Shown here piece after piece: positions 7,087-12,958 of a DNA stretch of 12,958 nucleotides. The notes below the pieces were generated by a model. It was given only the letters and a program-made list of their open reading frames with translations, made no database searches and was not told where the DNA came from. The position numbers were made by a program, and so were the translations under genes. Source of the DNA: Gammaproteobacteria bacterium (GTDB lineage Bacteria; Pseudomonadota; Gammaproteobacteria; HK1); assembly GCA_022822245.1 (NCBI GenBank), contig JAJECB010000417.1, forward strand, positions 1 to 12,958, written 5' to 3'. Positions within the stretch are counted from its first letter, which is position 1, and each line of letters opens with the position of its first letter.

Positions 7087-7116
7087 GAGCGCGCGAGCGC
7101 GCGAGCGCGCGAGCGC
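7087..7116. repeat. 8-bp tandem repeat, 3.75 copies
   Basis: GAGCGCGC is repeated at 7087, 7095 and 7103, followed by a partial copy GAGCGC at 7111. It lies between the first amidohydrolase and the binding protein gene, a non-coding gap of 189 bases. It is a simple-sequence tract that could vary in copy number by slippage. Confidence 0.85.
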
Positions 7117-7241
7117 ACCGAGTATGGTGAAGGAGGACTTCAAGCAGAACGACTCTGCCGCCGGCGGTGGTCGGCGAAGCAGACAAGAGAAGGGCCGCGT
7201 GTGCACGACGGCGCGCAGCGAGGAATTGGAACAGGGAGAAC

Positions 7242-8915
7242 ATGACGATGACCGATCACGATGACTGGAAGCACCGCCGGACCACCGAGGACGGCACCCC
7301 GTTCGGAGACTTGAGCTTCGAACAGCAGACCTACGCTTTCGCCCGCCGCTGGGCGCTCTCCCGACGCGGGTTCCTGCGCGCGGGGGGCACCCTTCTCGCG
7401 GCTGCCGCGCTCGCCACCGGCCCCACCCCGCGCGCGTTCGCGCAAGCCCGAGGTGGACACCTTCGAGTCGGGCGCGCCTCGGGTTCGAGCACGATGGACC
7501 CGCACAAAGCGGGGCAGGTGTCGGACTCCGAGATCCAGGCGCACCTTTACGATCCGCTCGCGGTGATCGACCCCCGCACCGGCGTAGTGCACCCGAGCCT
7601 CGCCCTCGACTGGGAATTCAGCGACGGCAACAAGACCGTCGTCTTCAACCTTCGCCCCGAGGTCGAGTTCCACGACGGCACGCCGTTCAACGCGCAGGCG
7701 GTCAAGCTCACGGTGGAACGCTACGTCAATCCCGCGACCGCCTCCCCCACGAGCTTCCTCCTGGGGCCAATCGACCGGGTCGAGGTCATCGACGACCTCA
7801 CCGTCGCCTACGTCTACAAGCAGCCCTACGTGGCGCTCTGGGTCGGATTCCTGATCCCCTACGCCTCTCCGATCAGCCCCGCTGCGGTCGAACGCCACGG
7901 CGACGCCTACGGGCGCAATCCCGTCGGCACCGGGCCGTTCCGATTCGCGGGCTGGGACGCGAACGACGTCATCCGGCTCGAGCGAAACGAGAAGCGCGAC
8001 TGGGCCTCGCCCGCCTATGCGAACAGCGGCGCCGCCCACCTCGACAGCGCGGAATTCCGCACCATCCCCGAGGCCCAGACCCGCGTCGCCTCGCTGCTGA
8101 GCGGCGAGATCGATCTCATCGCGGGGTCGTCGGCGGTGCCCCTCGAGAGCCTTCGCCAACTCCAGGCGTCGCCCGACATCAAGGTGCACACCCAGCCGGC
8201 CCTCGGCGCCCACGGTATCGTGTACGCGCAGAATCGTCCCCCCATGGACAACCCGACCGTCCGCAAGGCGATCGCCCACGCGCTCCAGCGCGAGAAAGTG
8301 CTCGTGTTCGCGCTCGACGGCAACGGGTCGATATCGACGAGCCCACTCGCCTCGTCCTACGCGCAGCACGACCCGGCAACCGCGGAGTACGGCTACAACT
8401 ACGACCCGGAGGCGGCCCGGGCACTGCTCGCCGAGGCCGGCGCCGGGGAGGGGCTCAAGCTCACGTTCCTCACCAAGGAGGACGAAATCGGGCGCGCCTT
8501 CGGCGAGGTGCTGCAGTCGGATCTCGCCGCGGTTGGCGTGGAGCTCGAGATCTCGGCCCTGCCCAACGCCGAGTACGGCGCGCTCCGCAACAAGGGACGG
8601 TACGACCTTGTCTACATGTCCTATTCCTACTCCGACGCTGACATCGTGAACTATCTCTTCGCCAACGGCTCGGGGCTCAACCTCTCCAATGTCGAGACCG
8701 ACGAGCTGAACGAGCTGGTGCACGCGCAGCGCACCGAGTTCGAAGCGGAGAAACGGATGGCGCAGCTCGAGCGGATACAGCGGATCACCATCGGCGACGC
8801 CCACTGGCTGCCCGTCATCGAGGCCAACATCGCGGCCGCGATGCGGGACAACGTGCACATCAACCTGACCGCGGCGGGCACGCTCATTCTGAACGACGTC
8901 TACCTCGAGAGCTGA
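7242..8915 (+). CDS. Tat-exported ABC transporter substrate-binding protein, dipeptide/nickel type (SBP_bac_5)
   Basis: This 557-residue protein is the periplasmic receptor of a DppA/OppA/NikA-type importer. An N-terminal stretch of about 39 residues leads to a twin-arginine motif, SRRGFLRAGG (40-49). An Ala-rich helix and an AFA|Q cleavage site near residue 67 follow, so it should be exported folded by Tat. The mature part shows the family blocks: FNLRPEVEFHDGTPFNAQAV, RNPVGTGPFRF and GEVLQSDLAAVGVELEIS. Length is typical. The frame is open back to 7167, but the ATG at 7242 has GGGAGA six bases upstream and gives a sensible signal region. The second amidohydrolase and the matching permease and ATPase genes follow on the same strand. 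The ligand is unknown; family members bind peptides, glycosides, nickel, or modified amines and amides. Confidence 0.92.
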   Translation: MTMTDHDDWKHRRTTEDGTPFGDLSFEQQTYAFARRWALSRRGFLRAGGTLLAAAALATGPTPRAFAQARGGHLRVGRASGSSTMDPHKAGQVSDSEIQAHLYDPLAVIDPRTGVVHPSLALDWEFSDGNKTVVFNLRPEVEFHDGTPFNAQAVKLTVERYVNPATASPTSFLLGPIDRVEVIDDLTVAYVYKQPYVALWVGFLIPYASPISPAAVERHGDAYGRNPVGTGPFRFAGWDANDVIRLERNEKRDWASPAYANSGAAHLDSAEFRTIPEAQTRVASLLSGEIDLIAGSSAVPLESLRQLQASPDIKVHTQPALGAHGIVYAQNRPPMDNPTVRKAIAHALQREKVLVFALDGNGSISTSPLASSYAQHDPATAEYGYNYDPEAARALLAEAGAGEGLKLTFLTKEDEIGRAFGEVLQSDLAAVGVELEISALPNAEYGALRNKGRYDLVYMSYSYSDADIVNYLFANGSGLNLSNVETDELNELVHAQRTEFEAEKRMAQLERIQRITIGDAHWLPVIEANIAAAMRDNVHINLTAAGTLILNDVYLES

Positions 8916-9040
8916 CCGCCGGGCGGCGCGCCGGACTCGACAGCGGGTCCCCGTCGGCGGCGGCGTGACGACACGCCCGGCCATTGCCGCACGCGGCATG
9001 GGGGACACGCGGACGCAAGGAAGGAGGAGGTGACTTCACG
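8916..9040. other. Short gap inside the transporter operon
   Basis: These 125 bases hold no gene that I can support and no convincing terminator. The only clear signal is the strong ribosome site at 9025-9033. Confidence 0.5.
9025..9033 (+). promoter_or_regulatory. Near-ideal ribosome binding site of the second amidohydrolase
   Basis: AGGAGGTGA is an extended match to the complement of the 16S rRNA 3' end and lies seven bases before the ATG at 9041. It decides the start, although the frame is open to 8984, and suggests high translation of this gene. Confidence 0.8.
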
Positions 9041-10483
9041 ATGAGCGGGACGACCGTGGTGCGGCGGGCCGACTGGGCCGTCGTGTGGGACCCGCACCGG
9101 GAACGGCATGCCTACACGCGCGGGATCGACGTCGCCTTCGAGCCCGATCGGATCATCCACACGGGGCCCGATTACCCCGGCGATGCGGCGCACGAGATCG
9201 ACGGGAGCTGCCTTCTCGTCCTCCCGGGGCTCATCGACATCCACTCCCACCCCACCCTCGAGCCCATGCACCGCGGGATCACCGAGGACGTCGGGAGCGA
9301 ACGGCTCTACGGGTCGAGCCTCTACGAATACAACAACGCGTTCCGCCCCGACCCCGAGGGCATGGAGGCGGCGGCCGAGGTCGCGGTGGCGGAGGCGATC
9401 CAGAGCGGGGTGACGACCCTCGTGGACATCAGCCTCGGGGTGCAGCGCGCGCCGACGGCGCGGATGGTCGACGCAGGCGTGCGCCTGGTGACCGCCCCCG
9501 GCTTCCGGTGCGCACGCTGGCACACCCCGGACGGCCACACCGTCCAGTATCGCTGGGACCGGGCCGCGGGGCGCGCCGGCTACGAGGAAGCCCTCGCGTT
9601 CATCGAGGAGCAGGCCAGGCACCCGAGCGGTCGGGTGACCGGCATGCTCGCGCCGATGCAGATCGACACCGTGAGCCCCGACCTCCTGCGCGAATCGCAT
9701 GCCTTCGCCCGGGGCAATCGGCTCAGGTGGCAAGTGCACGCCGCGCAGAGCGTGGTCGAGTTCCTGGAGATCGTCCGCCGCCACGGCGTGACCCCGATCC
9801 AGTGGCTCTCCGAGCTCGGCGTCCTCGACGAGACGACCATCGTCGGGCATGCGATGTTCGTAGACCATCACTCGACGTCGACCTGGCCGACCCGGCTCGA
9901 CCTCCGCCTTATCGCCGACGCGGGGTCGAGCGTCGCCCACTGCCCCACGATCTTCGGCCGGCGCGGCTACACCCTCGAACATTTCGGGAGCTACGTCGAC
10001 GCAGGGGTCAACGTCGCAATCGGCACCGACAGCTATCCGCACAACCTCCTCGAAGAGGCCCGCCACGCCGCCTACTTCGGGCGGATCGCGGCAGGCTGGG
10101 TGCACGCGCTCACGACCGCCGACATCTTCTCCGCGCTCACCGTGAACGGAGCGCGCGCGCTCGGTCGGGAGGACCTCGGGAGACTCGTCCCCGGCGCCCG
10201 GGCCGACCTCGTGCTGGTCGACCTCGCGCATCCCGCGATGCAGCCGGTGCGGGACCCGCTGAAGAGCCTCATCTTCAGCGCCGCGGACCGGGCGGTGCGC
10301 GACGTCTACGTGGCCGGTGAACCGGTCCTCCGAGACGGGCGCGCGCTCCGGGTCGACGTTACCGGTGCCTGCCGCCGGGCAAGCGCCGCCCAGCGCCGGG
10401 CGATCACGCGCACCCCTGCCCACGACCACCGGAAGCGAAGCGCGGACGAGCTGGTGCCCCTCACCCTGGCGGAGCTCCGGTGA
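9041..10483 (+). CDS. Metal-dependent amidohydrolase encoded inside the ABC transporter operon
   Basis: This 480-residue protein is an amidohydrolase superfamily enzyme of the deaminase/cyclic amide hydrolase branch. The ligands can be read off: His68 and His70 (LPGLIDIHSHP), His233 (WQVHAAQS, the family's HAAES-like motif), His270 (VGHAMF) and Asp330 (AIGTDSYPHN). HCPTIFGRRG (300-309) replaces the common HNPxSN block. The composite sheet returns near 385-440 (LVPGARADLVLVDLA). A basic tail of about 40 residues (RRASAAQRRAITR) follows. There is no signal peptide, so it acts in the cytosol. It sits between the binding protein and the permease genes, and its TGA overlaps the GTG start of the permease, so the two are probably translationally coupled. 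This placement strongly suggests it acts on the imported compound. It is clearly different from the amidohydrolase at 5517. Exact substrate unknown. Confidence 0.88.
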   Translation: MSGTTVVRRADWAVVWDPHRERHAYTRGIDVAFEPDRIIHTGPDYPGDAAHEIDGSCLLVLPGLIDIHSHPTLEPMHRGITEDVGSERLYGSSLYEYNNAFRPDPEGMEAAAEVAVAEAIQSGVTTLVDISLGVQRAPTARMVDAGVRLVTAPGFRCARWHTPDGHTVQYRWDRAAGRAGYEEALAFIEEQARHPSGRVTGMLAPMQIDTVSPDLLRESHAFARGNRLRWQVHAAQSVVEFLEIVRRHGVTPIQWLSELGVLDETTIVGHAMFVDHHSTSTWPTRLDLRLIADAGSSVAHCPTIFGRRGYTLEHFGSYVDAGVNVAIGTDSYPHNLLEEARHAAYFGRIAAGWVHALTTADIFSALTVNGARALGREDLGRLVPGARADLVLVDLAHPAMQPVRDPLKSLIFSAADRAVRDVYVAGEPVLRDGRALRVDVTGACRRASAAQRRAITRTPAHDHRKRSADELVPLTLAELR

Positions 10484-11475
10484 TCGGGAGCTACGTCGTC
10501 GGGCGGCTCATGCAGTCGCTCTTCGTGGTGCTGGTGGTGGTCTTCGTCGTGGCGATGCTCGTGCGGCTGATCCCGGGCGACATCGTCGATGTCATGATCG
10601 TCGGCAATCCGGGGATCACCGAGGAGGACGCGGAGCGGGTGCGCGAGGAGCTTGGACTCAACCGCACCGTCCCCCAACACTTCGTTGCCTACGTCTCGGG
10701 GCTTCTCGACGGCGACATGGGCACGTCAATCCGACACCGCCAGCCGGTCGCCGCGATGATCCTGGAGCGCGTCCCCGCGACCCTCGAGCTGACCTTGCTC
10801 GCGATGTTCCTCGCCGTCGTCCTCGCGATCCCGATCGGCATGGTGACCGCGATCCACCAGGGCCGCCTCGTGGATCAGCTCGGCATGACCCTCGCGACCC
10901 TCGGGGTCGCGGTGCCGGGTTTCCTCCTCGGCATCCTCATGATCCTCGTGTTCTCCGTCGAGCTCGGCTGGCTTCCGCCCGCCGGGCGCTCCGGGTCGAT
11001 CGTCGCCGGCGCGTGGGAGGCCGCGGTCCGGGGCGACCTCGGGATCTTCTGGAAGAACCTCCGCTACCTCCTCATGCCCGCGGCGACCCTCGCGGCATCG
11101 GTGGTCGCGATCAACGCCCGGCTCATCCGTTCGACCATGCTCGAGGTGATCCGCCAGGACTTCCTGATGTTCGTCCGCGCCAAGGGTGCGCCGCCCCGGG
11201 TCATCTACCTCCGCCACGCCCTCCGGAATGCGATGATCCCGGCCGTGACGATGCTCGGCCTCCAGCTTGGCTTCCTCGTGAGCGGCGCCTTCATCGTCGA
11301 GAACGTGTTCGCCTGGCCGGGGCTCGGGCGGCTCGCGGTGGAGGCCATCCTGTGGCGCGACCTGCCGCTCATCCAGGGGACCGTGCTCGTCTCGTCAATC
11401 CTCTTCGTGTCCCTGAGCCTGATCGTGGACCTCGTCTATCGGTTACTGGACCCGAGGATCCGCTATGGCCACTGA
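10480..11475 (+). CDS. ABC transporter permease, DppB-like
   Basis: This 331-residue inner-membrane protein is the first permease of the dipeptide/nickel-type importer. The N-terminal helix (about 10-30), the RLIPGD motif (29-34) and several further helices (about 100-125, 135-160, 200-215, 255-275, 300-320) match DppB/GsiC. The EAA loop that contacts the ATPase is RAKGAPPRVIYLRHALRNA (233-251). FAWPGLGRLAVEA (278-289) is the conserved late motif. The gene starts with GTG in a GTGA overlap with the preceding amidohydrolase stop, and ends 11 bases inside the next permease gene. These overlaps indicate one tightly coupled operon. Confidence 0.93.
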   Translation: MIGSYVVGRLMQSLFVVLVVVFVVAMLVRLIPGDIVDVMIVGNPGITEEDAERVREELGLNRTVPQHFVAYVSGLLDGDMGTSIRHRQPVAAMILERVPATLELTLLAMFLAVVLAIPIGMVTAIHQGRLVDQLGMTLATLGVAVPGFLLGILMILVFSVELGWLPPAGRSGSIVAGAWEAAVRGDLGIFWKNLRYLLMPAATLAASVVAINARLIRSTMLEVIRQDFLMFVRAKGAPPRVIYLRHALRNAMIPAVTMLGLQLGFLVSGAFIVENVFAWPGLGRLAVEAILWRDLPLIQGTVLVSSILFVSLSLIVDLVYRLLDPRIRYGH

Positions 11476-12394
11476 GTCGGGGGCGGTGGACGCCGGGGCA
11501 CTCGCGCCGCGAACTCACGCCGCAGAAACGGCTCCGCGGTTCCTCTCGCGTTTCTTCGCCGAGCTCCGGCGCGCCCCGAAGGGGATGATCGGCTTCGCGA
11601 TCATCGCAATCGTGCTCTTCACCGCCGCGTTCGCGCCCCTCTTCGCGCCCCACGACCCGACGATGCAGGTGCTCGGCGACCGGTTCCGGCCCCCCTTCTA
11701 TGCGCCGGACGGGAGCCTCTCGCACTTCCTCGGCGCCGACAACATGGGCCGCGACATCCTGAGCCGGGTGATCCTCGGCGCGCGCACCTCCGTCTTCGTG
11801 GCCATCGTCGTCATCGTGATCATCGCCGTCTTCGGCTCGACGGTGGGTCTTCTCTCGGGCTACTTCGGCGGGATCCTCGACGCGGTCCTCATGCGGGTCG
11901 TCGACTTCCAGCTCTCGTTCCCCTTCCTGCTGCTCGCCCTCATCCTCCTCGCAATCTTCGGTCCCGGGTTCGAGACCCTGATCCTCGCCCTCTCGGTCGC
12001 GTTCTGGGTCAACTTCGCGCGCCTCGTTCGCAGCGAAACCCTGAAGCTCCGCGAGACGGACTTCGTGCAGGCCGCGCGCAGCATCGGCGTGTCCCACGCC
12101 GCGATCATGGTGAAGCACATCCTCCCCAACGCGTTCCCGTCGATCATCGTGCTCGCGACCCTTGACGTCGCGATCGTCATCATCTCCGAGGCCGCCCTGA
12201 GCTTCCTCGGCCTCGGCATCCAGCCGCCGACCCCGTCGTGGGGGATGATGATCAGCGACGGGAGGAACTACCTCTACCAGAGCCCGTGGATCGTGCTCGC
12301 CCCGGGGCTCGCCATCGTCGCGACCGCGATCGGCATCAACCTCTTCGGCGACTTCCTGCGCGATACCTACGATCCGCGCCAGTACCGGCTGTGA
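11465..12394 (+). CDS. ABC transporter permease, DppC-like
   Basis: This 309-residue protein is the second permease. A polar N-terminus of about 38 residues precedes the first helix (about 41-60). Then come FAPHDPT (60-66) and the hallmark LGADNMGRDILSRVILGARTS (89-109), helices at about 110-130 and 150-165, and the EAA loop (DFVQAARSIGVS to KHILPN, about 199-222). LSFLGLGIQPPTPSWG near the C-terminus is typical of DppC/GsiD. The ATG at 11465 overlaps the end of the first permease gene by 11 bases. It forms the membrane channel with its neighbour. Confidence 0.93.
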   Translation: MATESGAVDAGALAPRTHAAETAPRFLSRFFAELRRAPKGMIGFAIIAIVLFTAAFAPLFAPHDPTMQVLGDRFRPPFYAPDGSLSHFLGADNMGRDILSRVILGARTSVFVAIVVIVIIAVFGSTVGLLSGYFGGILDAVLMRVVDFQLSFPFLLLALILLAIFGPGFETLILALSVAFWVNFARLVRSETLKLRETDFVQAARSIGVSHAAIMVKHILPNAFPSIIVLATLDVAIVIISEAALSFLGLGIQPPTPSWGMMISDGRNYLYQSPWIVLAPGLAIVATAIGINLFGDFLRDTYDPRQYRL

Positions 12395-12396
12395 GG
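12393..12396 (+). promoter_or_regulatory. Ribosome site supporting a TTG start for the ATPase
   Basis: GAGG overlaps the stop codon of the DppC-like gene and lies eight bases before the TTG at 12405. No ATG or GTG in the right frame and at a sensible position competes. Confidence 0.55.
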
Positions 12397-12404
12397 ACAA
12401 GCGG

Positions 12405-12958
12405 TTGACCGGGCCCCTGCTGGCAGTCGAGGACCTCGTGACCCACTACGAGACCCGCAAGGGGAGCGTCAAGGCGGTGAACGGGGTGAGCCTCTCCGTG
12501 CGCCCCGGCGAGGCGGTGGGCATTGCCGGCGAGAGCGGCTGCGGCAAGTCCGCGCTCGGGCTCTCGATCATGCGGCTCATCCCGCCGCCCGGCCGGATCG
12601 TCACGGGAAGCGTGCGGCTCGCGGGACGCGAGCTCCTCGCCATGAGCGAAGCCGACATGCGCCGCGTGCGCGGCCGCGAGATGGCCATGATCTTCCAGGA
12701 CCCGGCCGCCACCCTGGACCCGGTCCAGCGCATCGGTCACCAGGTGCGCGAGATGCTCGAGCTGCACACGCGCCTACCGCGGGCGCGGGCCCGGGACCGG
12801 GTGGTCGAGATGCTGGAAGCAGTGGGCATCTCCCGGGCGGACGAGCGGCTCGGCCACTACCCTCACGAGTTCAGCGGAGGGATGCAGCAGCGGGTGATCA
12901 TCGCCTGCGCGCTCATCCTCGAGCCGAGCCTGCTCATCGCGGACGAGCCGACGACCGC
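12405..12958 (+). CDS. ABC transporter ATP-binding protein, DppD-like (cut by window edge)
   Basis: This is the first 184 residues of the ATPase that powers the importer; the full family length is about 325. All early motifs are present: a Tyr near residue 15 for stacking on adenine, Walker A GESGCGKSA (42-50), Q-loop FQDP (97-100), signature FSGGMQQR (156-163) and Walker B LLIADEP (176-182). The frame is open to the edge, so the truncation is due to the window. The start appears to be TTG, ten bases after the DppC-like stop. Starting at the next internal GTG would remove the first conserved strand (LLAVEDL). A DppF-like partner ATPase would be expected downstream. Confidence 0.92.
   Translation, partial: MTGPLLAVEDLVTHYETRKGSVKAVNGVSLSVRPGEAVGIAGESGCGKSALGLSIMRLIPPPGRIVTGSVRLAGRELLAMSEADMRRVRGREMAMIFQDPAATLDPVQRIGHQVREMLELHTRLPRARARDRVVEMLEAVGISRADERLGHYPHEFSGGMQQRVIIACALILEPSLLIADEPTT

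Noticed and set aside
7124..7264. Short plus-strand frame beginning MVKEDFKQND before the binding protein gene
   Set aside because: 46 residues without a recognisable motif, overlapping the binding protein start in another frame. The AGGAGG inside it does not support its own start.
7140..9008. 622-codon open frame antisense to the dipeptide-type binding protein
   Set aside because: Low-complexity, Arg/Val/Gly/Asp-rich translation with no domain. The plus strand carries all the SBP_bac_5 motifs and a Tat signal.
1..12958. CRISPR array, tRNA or rRNA gene, or complete insertion sequence
   Set aside because: No spaced direct repeats, no rRNA-like or tRNA-like stretch noticed by eye, and no transposase reading frame.

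Overview
The window looks like a chromosomal segment of a GC-rich Gram-negative bacterium, most likely a proteobacterium. Base composition is strongly G+C throughout, with only two short AT-rich islands (around 1336-1378 and 4063-4095). A small ccoS gene for cbb3 oxidase assembly, periplasmic binding proteins with Sec and Tat signals, and the overall gene style fit this. The species cannot be named from the sequence.

Layout. (1) 28-1245, minus strand: a branched-chain amino acid/amide-type periplasmic binding protein; any partner permeases would lie beyond the left edge. (2) 1246-1650: a divergent intergenic region with an AT-rich island and a candidate promoter. (3) 1651-3704, plus strand: a hydantoin/Asp-Glu racemase family protein with both catalytic cysteines, then an M20-type N-carbamoyl-amino acid hydrolase/allantoate amidohydrolase. 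(4) 3756-3920: ccoS, a 54-residue gene that is easily missed. (5) 3921-4632: no intact gene; two tandem hairpins, an AT-rich patch and a decayed coding remnant on the minus strand. (6) 4633-5355, minus strand: a second racemase-family protein that has lost both catalytic cysteines. (7) 5517-7052, plus strand: a metal-dependent amidohydrolase, divergent from the second racemase. (8) 7242-12958, plus strand: a dipeptide/nickel-type ABC transporter operon made of a Tat-exported binding protein, a second amidohydrolase, two permeases and an ATPase cut by the right edge.

How the genes may work together (inference). The content fits uptake and breakdown of a cyclic amide, ureide or N-heterocycle. 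One or both transporters bring in the compound, the amidohydrolases open or deaminate it, the racemase interconverts stereoisomers, and the M20 enzyme removes the carbamoyl or ureido group. No classical hydantoinase (dihydropyrimidinase type or HyuA/HyuB type) and no transcriptional regulator is intact in the window. The substrate therefore remains unknown, and the two unusual amidohydrolases are the candidates for the ring-acting step.
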